A stretch of 64,000 nt of DNA from Lepidostoma basale (Eukaryota > Arthropoda > Insecta > Trichoptera > Lepidostomatidae), in NCBI GenBank assembly GCA_022606425.2, contig JAHDVF020001348.1:997001-1061000 (forward strand). The letters are read 5' to 3'. Each line of letters starts with the position of its first letter. Positions within the stretch are counted from its first letter, which is position 1. The notes under the pieces are model-generated. The model had not been told where the DNA came from. It searched no databases and worked only from the letters and a program-made list of their open reading frames with translations. A program made the translations under genes and the position numbers. Shown here one piece after another: positions 1 to 9,530 of this stretch.

Positions 1-151
1 ATAGGTAGCTAATCTATCGCCATTTTATTATCACGTGAATTCGACACCAGACCAAAGACAGTGTGACAATGACACTGCCCTCACCGGAACCTTCGGGGTC
101 AAATGCGGGTCAATGCACTCACCACTTGGCCACGAAGGTCGTCCAATAATT
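1..151 (-). mobile_element. tRNA-derived SINE (S1), partial
   Basis: Reverse complement matches the other S1 copies: a tRNA-like head starting ACGACCTTCGTGGCC, box B with a diverged GGTTCG region, the GTGTAGAATTCACGTGA block and the ATGGCGATAGATTAGCTACC block. Confidence 0.8.
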
Positions 152-238
152 GAATTGTGTCTATAATTGAGAGTATTGCCTAAGGGGGTGGCGTTTGGTC
201 CTACACGCATCGTTAATTTGCCTTGGACCAAAAACCAC

Positions 239-1040
239 CCCTAAAACTATCCTTCTTTATCATCATCAGTAGAATTACAGCCACTATGAGCCTTATCCTC
301 CTTCAGAATTTTTCACTATTCTCCCTGGTGCAACATCCGCATCATCCAACTTACAACTCCAATCGTCGTGATAGATCTTTCCGCACCATTCATCGACCTA
401 AGTTTGTGTCTTCCCACACTCCATCTTCCGTCTGGTCTGGTAAGAATCCTTATTTGAGAACTATCCAAGTACGTATTATATTCATCATCAGCGTCTGTCA
501 TCCACTGCTGAAGGTAGGCCTCTCCCAAAGCACAACACCGCCCCCTATCCATTGCCGCTTCCATCCATCCATGTCCAGCAATCCTCTTCTGTTCGTCGGT
601 CCAGGGGACAGGGAACTCTGCGGAACTCTGTCCAACTCTGCGGAATCCTGTACGCGGTCTCCACTCCAGAACCCGTCTCCCCCATCGGCCGTTGGTTCTC
701 CGACAGATATGGCCAGCCCATCGCCACTTCAGCCCGCCCATCCTCAGAGCCACATCAGTCACCTTGGTTTGTTGTCAAATAAATTCGTTTCTAAATCTGT
801 CCCTCAAGGTTATTCCGAGCATGGCCCGCGCGTTGGGCGACCTTGAATCTGTAGACTAGACCTTTTGTCACTGTCCACGTCTCGGCTCCGTATGTCATTA
901 CTGGCAAGACGCACTGGTTGAAGACTTTAGTCTTAAGGCATTGTGGTATTTTAGAGGTGAGAACATGACGTAATTTTCCAAAGGCCGCCCAACTCAACTG
1001 AATTCTTCGGTCGGCTTCTTTCTCGAAATTGTTTCCACCT
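239..1040 (-). mobile_element. LINE-G reverse transcriptase C-terminal fragment
   Basis: Minus-strand translation contains RIQLSWAAFGKLRHVL, VLPVMTYGAETWTVT and LKWRWAGHICRR, then RVLEWRPRTG, with frame breaks. This is the thumb and tail of an RTE/R1-type non-LTR element. Confidence 0.8.
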
Positions 1041-1041
1041 G

Positions 1042-1225
1042 AGAATTGATTGTATCTCAATAGAGACGAAGACGTAAATTGTTTTTTGGAAACAGAATAT
1101 GGTGGTCGAGGCGTTTACAGACCTGTCATCGGTTGGGTTAAGCGATCGCTTTATGTTAACAACATTCCCCATTTTGCCCTTCCTACGACCAGAACGTCTG
1201 ACAATTTTTTGGAAGTTGTATACCG
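1042..1225 (+). repeat. dispersed repeat R3, copy 1
   Basis: TTGTATCTCAATAGAGACGA, TAAATTGTTTTTTGGAAACA and ACAACATTCCCCATTTTGCC are shared with 29936-30122. Class unknown. Confidence 0.75.
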
Positions 1226-1284
1226 TTTCTACCTAGTTGTATGATTTGGCATTTTATTGCATATATTTATATAGCATATATTTA

Positions 1285-1425
1285 TGACGACCTTCGTGGC
1301 AGAGCTCTGACTTCCATACCGAAGATTCCGGGTTCGATTCCCGGCGATGGCAGTGTGATTGTCACACTGTCTTTGGTCTGGTGTAGAATTCATGTGACAA
1401 TAAAATGGCGATACGTTCAAACGAC
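1285..1425 (+). mobile_element. tRNA-derived SINE (S1), truncated
   Basis: tRNA-like head ACGACCTTCGTGGCAGAG, B box GGGTTCGATTCCCGGCG, then CACACTGTCTTTGGTCTGGT and the AATAAAATGGCGATA block; the 3' part is missing. Confidence 0.82.
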
Positions 1426-1429
1426 CTGT

Positions 1430-2058
1430 AGTATACAAAAAAATATATATATATTACGTATGATATAAATTTGAATTCTTCTTACTAAGTTTTAGCTTGT
1501 GATTCCAGATGTTTTAAAATTATTATTATAACATTTAAAGATTTGTTATATTATATAATCAGATTTTTTTTAATAACAATATTGTACAATTGTAGCTGTT
1601 GCTTTAGACTCTATCAGTTTTTCTTATTTGAAAGTTATATAAGAAAATTATATAAAGATATCGCGCTGAAGGTATCGGGAAACAAGAGTTTACAAGGGTT
1701 TCATAACCAATTAGTTGTTGCAAAAGTTATTTCAAGTATCAGAAATATTAAAATAACGACCCAATAAATTTAATTGTATTTCATAAACATAAGGCACTCT
1801 GTGGAATGGCACATAATTAGATTTTTTCAATGTATTTTAACAGTTTGTTTCAACTATGGTGTTATTTATTCAATACACATTTAAAAATGGAAGTATCCAA
1901 TCGAAAATATTTGATATTAAAAGAACATTGCTTCAATTATTAACAGTTAAAGTATTCTTCCTCTCTGGCTCAATAGTCCTGGGTAGACTTCACCTGCCTC
2001 CAAAAAGTTTCTCCAGCCGACCCAATTTTTCGCCACTCTCCCCGCCTATCGCACGCAA
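1430..2058. other. AT-rich stretch without recognised feature
   Basis: No gene, repeat or motif supportable; short frames only. Confidence 0.5.
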
Positions 2059-2059
2059 T

Positions 2060-2200
2060 CTCAAATCAAATCAGTTTATTTCATCAATAGACATTACAAA
2101 ATTAATTTTTAAGGCATCTATTGAGAACAGATATCTCTACATGAGGGAGTTTGGTAGTTATCCGTGGCTTTATCCCACTGCATTCCTCTTGAAACGACTT
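2060..2200. mobile_element. LINE-B remnant with internal inversion
   Basis: Positions 2060-2130 are the 3' end of LINE-B in minus orientation (ATCAAATCAGTTTATTTC). Positions 2131-2200 are an upstream LINE-B segment in plus orientation (YLYMREFGSYPWLYPTAFLL). This is the order expected after twin priming. Confidence 0.7.
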
Positions 2201-2282
2201 GTTGATCTGTCTAAAGTCAGTCGAAACGGGCAAAGATTTAATCCATTGCGGTTTATTATAATACTTTTGATAATGTTTTGAT

Positions 2283-2925
2283 TATAAAGAGCTGAAAGGG
2301 TTGGATGCAGGTGCCAAAATGAGCAGAGTGTAAGTAAGCTGTCTCTTGTATGCGAAAGACGCTGTCCTACTTGCAGACAACGAGCATGAACTACAAGTCC
2401 TGGTGAATAGTATGTATGAGGTATGCATGCGAAATGATTTGATGATGAATGTGAATAAATCCAAGGTAATGATTTTCGAAAAAGAAGAAATCATGACAGT
2501 CAACATTAGCGTGAATTGGGAAAATTTGGAGCAAGTAGATGAGTTCGTGTATTTGGGTTATATGCTTACAAAAGATAGGCGAGTGGAGAGGGATATTGAA
2601 AGAAGGGTTGGGGCAGGCAACAAAGTGAATGGTGCACTTAAAGTTGTCATCGCAAACAAAAACCTTTCCAAAATAGCTAAAATGGTGCACAATGGTGTTC
2701 TTGTACCGACCTTGTGTATGGAAGCGAAGCATGGAACTGGCAAAAAAAGGATGAAAGTAGAATAAATGCAGTAGAAATGAGATCTCTTAGACGAATGTGT
2801 GGATACTCTGTGTATATGATAGAGTGTCGAATGAAAATAAAATAAGTGAATGCGGTGCGAATGATGGTGTTCATTGATTCTGCCTACCCCTTCGGAGAAA
2901 CGGCGTGATGGTTAGTTAGTTTTTT
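2283..2925 (+). mobile_element. LINE-A reverse transcriptase fragment
   Basis: Codes DAVLLADNEHELQVLVNSMY, then MMNVNKSKVMIFEKEE and FVYLGYMLTKD, i.e. RT palm and thumb. An internal deletion joins it to the 3' end near 2870, which finishes GGCGTGATGGTTAGTTAG. Confidence 0.85.
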
Positions 2926-3287
2926 TTATGTTTGTGCGTATTAAAAACTAATAAAACATGAAATAATCACATTGATGCCAAATGAGAATATAGCATATTG
3001 AGAGGGAAAAATAGAATAACATATGGTAATTTATCTTTTTATTTCCCATTCCGCTAAAATAATGAACATCCCCGTATCTATTTATTACAATCCATGTTTT
3101 GTGTTTTATACGAAATTCGAGTGTTATTGGGAAAAATTGTATTTCAAAATATTACTTTTTACATGCTTTGATTATAATGGTCTAGCGAGGGCAATAAATC
3201 TCTAGTATAAAAGCAAAATCTCATTTAAAAAAATTACCTCAATGTAGAGTTATTTTAAACAATGTGAAAAATCGATATAGGAAATAG

Positions 3288-3512
3288 CTAACTAACTAAC
3301 CAACACGCCGTCTCTCCGAAGGGATAGACAGTAAGAATGGACCGCCACACTGTTCTTTCCTGACATTCTCTCTTTTCTTCAAGATTCATACACCGTGTCA
3401 TGTACGCACGTCGATTTCTCCGACTTCTCACGTGGCCGACATTCAATATTTGATTTATTTTATCGTGCCACGTTTTCCTCGGTCTATCTCTATTTGTAGT
3501 TCCGTTAACATC
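3288..3512 (-). mobile_element. LINE-A 3' fragment
   Basis: Starts CTAACTAACTAACCAACACG (reverse of the TTAG tail) and runs through the zone coding the RSQRN and TWHDQINQI motifs. Confidence 0.85.
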
Positions 3513-3559
3513 TTATTTATTGTTTCTTGAACAATGATGTGAAACTCCATATTAAATAA

Positions 3560-3655
3560 TTAATACGAATGAAAACGTCAGTTTTCTAGAAGTTGTATTA
3601 TATTTTATGGGATTGAAATGTTTCGCCCTTCTAAGGCATTATCAAATGTCTCATT
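3560..3655. mobile_element. foldback MITE M1, one arm
   Basis: ATTAATACGAATGAAAACGT, CAGTTTTCTAGAAGTT, then TGTTTCGCCCTTCTAAGGCA and TTATCAAATGT; this is one arm of the hairpin element seen complete at 13040-13235. Confidence 0.75.
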
Positions 3656-3884
3656 TAGTCAAATTTGTAGCCCTTCTAGGCCATTATCTACAGAGGATAC
3701 CTCCATCTTCAGGTGTAAAAATATAACAAAAACTAAACCAAGAAAGACTAATATAAAAACGCATTTCAAATTCATTATTACAAAATTCATTAATCCTGGG
3801 CTGTTTGTTATTAGTACTATTTTTTTTATTATTAGTAAGAACTAATAAATAATATTAAATAATAATAAAAGATAAAATATAATT

Positions 3885-4020
3885 TAGAAAAACAAACATT
3901 TGAAAATACGTAATTTATATAGAAATTAATAAATGATTAATATGGATTTGATTGGGAATGGGAGCTTGGGAGATTAAATGTAGACAAAGTATTTAAGGAG
4001 AAAGGAGTAAAAGGAGGAAT
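3885..4020 (+). repeat. dispersed repeat R5, copy 1
   Basis: AAATTAATAAATGATTAAT, GGGAATGGGAGCTTGGGAGA and AATGTAGACAAAGTATTTAA are shared, inverted, with 59557-59695. Confidence 0.75.
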
Positions 4021-4189
4021 CTGATTATTAATTATGTTTTCACACAATTTCACCGACTTTAGGTTTTCAAAATTTTGAAGTTTGTTTAATTTATTGCTAT
4101 TGTTAACTGTGTGTAGAAATATTGTGTCAATTTTATCGAAACTATGGTCAAATTCAATACAACGGTTAGCCATCTCAGAAAAAGACATT

Positions 4190-4990
4190 TTGTTCATAAC
4201 ACTTCTCATATTTTCATTCGTCACTCTGTCAAACACAGATTTTTCACACATTCGTCTAAGAGATCTTATTTTTACTGCATTTATTCAACTTTTTAGAGTC
4301 CTATACAACACGTTGGTTCGGAGCGGACTCGAAAGTGGTTCTGTGATATGGAGTCCTCACGAGGCGAGATATTCCGTTATGCTGGAAAGAGTTCAGAAAA
4401 AATTTCTGAGGTATCTCTACATGAGGGAGTATGGTAGTTATCCGTGGCTCTTTCCCACGGCATTTATTTTAGGAATGCTCGGAACCAATAATTTACAGCT
4501 TCGAAGAGATGGACATCTCATAACCCATTTCTTTAAATTAATCAGGGGATATTTCGAGAACTCGACCGTGCTAGAGGGTGTTGGTCTTTTTGTCCCTGAT
4601 AGATTTCTCCGTCAGCGACAGGACAGATTGTTTTACCATCCGGCCACCAGAACCAATCTGCCTCTGGTGACACCGGTGGGAAGAGCAATTAGTCTGCTGA
4701 AAGCGGTCTCCTCGAAGATCGACGTGTTTTATATTAGTGAAGGTACGTTCAGGGGACAAAAAATCTTGACTTTAGAAAGTATGTTGTCTTCCTAATGTCG
4801 AACCATCTCTAATGCGTTCCTGGTATTATGTTGTATTTTTATAATATTTTACCTGTACTCAATAGATGCCTTAAACATTTTCGTGTTTGTAATGTCTTTT
4901 GAGTTAATAAACTGATTTGATTTGATTTGAACTTTCATCATTTTTTGCAAGTTCCATGCTTCACCTCCATACAGAAGGATCGGTACAAGA
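4190..4990 (-). mobile_element. LINE-A fragment split by a LINE-B insertion
   Basis: Left part 4190-4292 and right part 4930-4990 are consecutive LINE-A sequence (…ATTTATTCAACTTT / AACTTTCATC…TTGCAAGTTCC…) interrupted by LINE-B. Confidence 0.88.
4293..4929 (+). mobile_element. LINE-B C-terminal copy nested in LINE-A
   Basis: One open frame codes the RT tail: SGLESGSVIWSPHEARYSV, YLYMREYGSYPWLFPTAFIL, VGLFVPDRFLRQRQ, then the stop, 3' UTR and a TTTGA tail. AACTTT flanks it at 4287-4292 and 4930-4935 as a target duplication. Confidence 0.9.
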
Positions 4991-5244
4991 ACACAACGAT
5001 AAAGGAATGTTTCATTGTCAGATTTTTTTCACTTTTGCTGCGTATTTAGCTTTCATAGTAAGTAATTACTTTTTTTTAGTGTGCCGTAATATTAGGTGAT
5101 GAATCCAAGTGGCATCGGATGAATGAGCTACTTCAGAACAATAAAACAAGTTTTTTATATAGCTGACCTAGAATTATCTTGTTTTTGACCTAATAAAAGA
5201 CTCTCCTTTATTCGCCATAAATCTGTTTACGAAAACGCATCAGA

Positions 5245-5300
5245 TGTCTGTCTTGTAAACAACAACAACAACAAACCATCACGCCGTTTTCCCGGAATAG
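5245..5300 (-). mobile_element. LINE-A' 3' end with AAC-repeat tail
   Basis: ACAACAACAACAACAAACCA followed by TCACGCCGTTTTCCCGGAAT: the LINE-A terminus with an (AAC)n instead of the TTAG-type tail. Similar ends occur at 20526, 35800 and 57000. Confidence 0.65.
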
Positions 5301-5369
5301 AAACAACATCCATTCAAAATAATATTATAAACCTCCAAATAAACATAACTTCAAGTTCGATCCAACAAA

Positions 5370-5897
5370 TGCTGTTCTTGTGCCGACCCTTACGTATGTA
5401 TGTGAAGCATGTAACTGACAACAGAATGATGAAATCAGAATAAATGCAGTAGAAATGAGACCTCTAAAACGAATGTGTGGTAAATCTGTAGATAGAGTGT
5501 AAAATGTGATATAAGAAGTGAATGCGGTGCGAATGAAAGTGTTATGAACAAAATAATGAAAGGGTCGTTAAGATGATTTGTACACATGGAAAGAACGAGT
5601 GAAGACAGAATGGTGAAGAAGGTATATGTAAACGAAGTGAACGTACTAGAAATAGAGGAAGGGTGAGGAAAACGTGTCACAAACAAATCAATCAAATATT
5701 AAATGTCGGTCACGTGAGGGGTCACGTTCTCTCGATTCCTCTACATCATCATGTCATAAACGTGCGTGCATGACATGATGTATGAATGTAGAGGAATCGA
5801 GAGAAGTATGTCAGGACAGAGCAGTGTGGCGGTCCATTCTTTCTGCCTACGTCTCCGGGTAGACGGCGTGATGGTTAGTTAGTTAGTTAGTTAGTTA
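5370..5897 (+). mobile_element. LINE-A 3' copy with internal hairpin
   Basis: Follows the LINE-A consensus from VLVPTLTYV to the tail (GGTTAGTTAGTTAGTTAGTT at 5873-5897). A 75-bp inverted repeat (5729-5803) built around CTCGATTCCTCTACAT interrupts the order. Confidence 0.85.
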
Positions 5898-5981
5898 GTC
5901 ATGCCCAATTATCGATATGTTCCCATTTTCCTACACACCTAAATAAATAGCCGTTTAAAGCATAGTAGATTAGTTATTTGT

Positions 5982-6022
5982 TTACACTGAAGAAGGATCA
6001 GTACCATCCGAACCAGATGTAA
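5982..6022 (+). ncRNA. degenerate hammerhead-like motif
   Basis: TTACA (5982-5986), CTGAAGA (5987-5993), a GGAT/ATCC stem (5995-5998 with 6006-6009), GAAC (6010-6013) and TGTAA (6018-6022) follow the hammerhead order, but the GAAA box is changed. The terminal TTACA/TGTAA pairing is exact. Probably a relic. Confidence 0.4.
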
Positions 6023-6061
6023 TATTGCCCTTGCAAGGTGAAACATTTCCCTCCCATATAA

Positions 6062-6325
6062 TGTAATAAAACTTCTAGAAAACGGACATTTTCATCAATA
6101 TCAAATACTTTTTATGAATTAATACAAATAAAAACGTCTGTTTTCTAGAAGTTTTATTAAAATTTATGGGGATGACATGTTTTACCTTTCTAAGACATTA
6201 CCCAATGATATTATTTGATAATGCTTTAGAATGACGAAACATGTCATTCTCATAAATTATAATAAAACTTCTAGAAAATATACGTTTTCTTCCGTATTCA
6301 TTATTTAATTTGGAATTTTACCTCA
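6062..6325. mobile_element. foldback MITE M1, diverged
   Basis: Arms carrying AACTTCTAGAAAA and TTTTCTAGAAGTTTTATTAA face each other around a centre with ATTATTTGATAATGC. Confidence 0.75.
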
Positions 6326-6486
6326 TTGTTCAAAAAACAATGAATATTTATTGTGGAGTTTTACGTATTTTAATAAAACCGTAAACTCTAGTACATTGGT
6401 ACGTATACAAACGAGTTTGATTCTCGTCAAATTGACGAAACATATCATGATATGAATATTTAAAAAAAAACTATTGTTTTATTTCA

Positions 6487-7232
6487 ATACTAGCTGACCC
6501 GGCGAACTTTGTACCGCCTCATAATCAATAAATGTTATATCAACTTATTAGCTGAATTAAATTCAATTTTTTTTAGGTATAATTAATGCTCAAAATGAAT
6601 TAAATTCAATAAATGTGCAAACATCATAATGAAAACTACATTGAAATTAATGTAATTCACGTGGCGGCAGCAAAGGATTTGCTTTATTGAAGCGAATCGA
6701 AATGATTCGCGTAGCATTGTTGCACTTATTTGTGGTAAACTATTATATTTGCTGGATGGGTTGCACTCTGGTCGATTACCTTCAATGAAGCACCTTGTGA
6801 TATACGACATTTTTCGGTTTGTTTTCAGGTGCGAGAACGAACAAAGCAGATGGTTTGCGGACACGTGAACATACTACGCAAAATTGACCGTGAGAGAAAC
6901 ATTAATTTTCTAGATTTAGGCCACAAACACCCAAGGATTGGCTTGGATTGTGATTTGTTGATTGTCATGGCAATTAACACATAGCGCCACAGAGTCGACG
7001 ATTTGCGGCAATCGTTTATTTCACATCAACATAAAAAGCCGCTCCATACAAAATGTATGAGGAAATGAATTTTCTTCATAATTTATATTTTCGTGATTTT
7101 TTCCGATGTTTTAATAATTATTCTGTTATTCGGGACAGAGACCAATCCAACAAATCAGAGATCATAAAAGTCGGTCTAGCCGTTTTTGAGTTATAAATGG
7201 TGTAACTAACACGACTTTGTTTTATATATCGC
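6487..7232 (+). mobile_element. dispersed repeat starting CTAGCTGACCCGGCGAAC
   Basis: The head CTAGCTGACCCGGCGAACTT recurs at 63868 and the tail AACTAACACGACTTTGTTTT recurs at 58395-58430. Similar repeats are common in arthropod genomes. The interior has decayed frames only. I do not assign a class. Confidence 0.75.
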
Positions 7233-8121
7233 ACACCTAAATGAAGAGAAGTACAACTCAAAATACCTATTTTTTCAGGAATGGTAAAATACGTTTTACT
7301 CTATTTCTATTTGACCGATTAAAAATATTGTTATTTATGATGTTGTAGGTATGTTATTTTGCATGCAAAATGGATACAAAAGGCACAATATACGTGGAGA
7401 AGTATGGAGGAGGCCTATGTCCAGCAGTGGACGACAACGGCTGTCTAAGTAAGTGAGTAAGTATGTTATTTTACCGAAAACGAAATGATCCAGTCTTTGT
7501 GCGTATTGACAGCACCTTACCCTACGGCTGGTATGTTGTAACTGGTGATACATTACTGTTGTTGATGGGGTGTGTACGCGGAGCAACTCAGAAAGACTGC
7601 CTTACAGCGCCAACTACATTTTTGTTGATGGAGATTTTTACACAGGTGTCTTTGTAGTTTTGTGTAGTTATCAACGCTGATTCCGACCATCCCAATAAAT
7701 CGATTTTGGATTATTTCGAGTTGTGCTACCCTTTATCGAGTTCAATATCAATATCATTTATTTCGAGTTGTGTGCGATATATAGATTATGTTGTTGCGAC
7801 ATCATTTTGGCTCCCAAATACCTTCTCAATTTTGTCACCCAAGTTATTGTCACCCACCGACTTACGAGCGACTCTAGTCTAGTCAAATAGTAAGATCAGT
7901 ATCAAAGAAACCGTCAGCCGCCGGCGCCGCCTGACTTCAAATAGTTCTACGCGACAAAATTGCGGAAAATTTCAGCCATAAATCAGTGCCTTGGAGTTGG
8001 TGCACCCAAGACCCTCGACGCATAAGCAGACAGCCCTGTCGGTGAGTTCTCTCCTTTTCCTTTATTGCATAAATATTTTTTCCCAGCAAGCGGCTGATGA
8101 CTTAACATAGTAATTGTTGAC
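7233..8121. other. unexplained stretch with a GC-rich block
   Basis: Mostly AT-rich. 7850-8060 is GC-richer and ends CCCTGTCGGTGAGT, a good splice donor. It could be an untranslated exon or part of an LTR-like repeat; I see no coding frame. Confidence 0.35.
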
Positions 8122-8376
8122 GACCTTCGTGGCCAAGTGGTAAGTGCTTTGTCACTCCGAAGGTCCCGGGTTCAATTCCCGACGATAGCAGTGTGATTGT
8201 CGCACTGTTTTTGGGTCTGGTGTAGAATTCACCTGACAATAAATGTTGATAGACCGAGAATCAATATGATAGCTAGATCCTTTACATCGTTTTGGCTCTC
8301 GCTGTAATGATGTATGGAGGGACAACAAAGTAATCATAATAATAATAATATTTATAATAATAATAATAATAATGGT
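8122..8376 (+). mobile_element. tRNA-derived SINE (S1), near full length with AAT tail
   Basis: Head ACGACCTTCGTGGCCAAGTG with class-II (Ser/Leu-like) A box, B box GGGTTCAATTCCC, body with TATGATAGCTAG and TTACATCGTTTTGG, and a 3' AAT repeat tail. Confidence 0.88.
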
Positions 8377-8519
8377 AATAACACAAGTTGTCTGTTACCG
8401 ACGTCAAAACATGTCATTTACAATATAACAACAATATATTGAGAATGCCATCGAAAGGCGGAACAAATTTGGAACTATTTATATAATTTATTAAAATTAA
8501 ATCCAAATAAAACCACTTA

Positions 8520-9135
8520 ACTCTCCACGGTGTCCCTCTTGTGATCACGACCAGCTTTTGCTACCTCGGTAGTATGATAGCAGGCTCAGAAGGTACGGAA
8601 TGTAGCCAGCAGACTTAACAAGGCAAGGGGAGCTTTCGCAATGCTTCGCCCTGTATGGCGTTCCAGTATCATTTCGAGAAAGCTCACGCTCCAAATATTC
8701 AACAGTAGAATTAAAGCGTACTACTATACGGATGTGAGACTTGGAAATCTACCGCGGACGTTATTGTAAAACTCCAGGTGTTTATAAATAGGTGCCTTCG
8801 CTCAATATCAAACATACTCGTATATTGGCCCCAAACAGTGTCCAATGCCGTTATCTAGACCATGGCAGGCGAAAAGCCAATCAGAGAACAAGTCGCTAGA
8901 CGCAAATTGCTGTGGATCGGTCATACTCTGAGACGGAACCCAGCCTGCATCGCTCAGGGCGCACGAGACTAGTCTCCTATGGGAGGAAAGAGGAAGCGAG
9001 GTAGACCTAGAGCCACCTGGAGAAGAGCCCTGCAGGACGAGTATAAAGCAGCAGGCATGCGATAGAGTCGGGTGGAGAAGTTTCGTTTAGGCCCCATGCA
9101 CCACGGAGGTGTGACAGGACGAGAAGAAGAAGAGA
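8520..9135 (+). mobile_element. LINE-H reverse transcriptase tail
   Basis: Broken frames contain YGCETWKS, LQVFINRCLRSIS, KLLWIGHTLRRNP and RKRGRPRATWRRALQDE, a non-LTR RT C-terminus. A second fragment lies at 30590-30790. Confidence 0.75.
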
Positions 9136-9271
9136 AGAAAACCACTAAACAATCGTGTTTACTATTATAAATTAATAATGGAGTTTTACAAAACTAACAT
9201 CTCAACCATCAATAACAATCAATAATGTAACAACACTTCTAATACTTTTTCACGTATGTTAAAATCAAATA

Positions 9272-9277
9272 TTTATT
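9272..9277 (-). promoter_or_regulatory. polyadenylation signal AATAAA of the Mth-like receptor
   Basis: AATAAA lies on the minus strand about 120 bp past the receptor stop codon, a normal 3' UTR length. The 3' UTR otherwise shows only AT-rich sequence. Confidence 0.55.
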
Positions 9278-9394
9278 ACAAATAAAAACGAAAATATGTA
9301 TGGTACAACGTATCCATGAATAATTCTACGAATATTAACAAAAAATAGCCCCGCTTTTTCATCAACGAATTTTATCCAGTACCTACGAGTTTTA

Positions 9395-9530
9395 TCACAC
9401 TTCAGTATTGGTCTTCCTACATGGCTCGTAACTGGTTCTGGAGCGAGAACGAGAGCTTCTGCAGTTGTTGAAGCTGCTGCTGGAGTTAACAGGATGATCT
9501 GCCTTCACTCCGTGACGAATTTCCAAGAAC
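9395..9530 (-). CDS. Mth-like receptor exon 8: cytoplasmic tail and stop
   Basis: After CTGTTTTTAG the split Arg codon is completed. The tail begins FLEIRHGVKADHP, includes the Ser/Arg-rich run CRSSRSRSRTSYE and stops at TGA (9395-9397). The total CDS length is a multiple of three only with this exon. Confidence 0.88.

Noticed and set aside
8122..8200. Functional tRNA gene
   Set aside because: tRNA-like head with A and B boxes, but no proper acceptor or anticodon stem pairing was seen, and it continues into the SINE body present in several copies.
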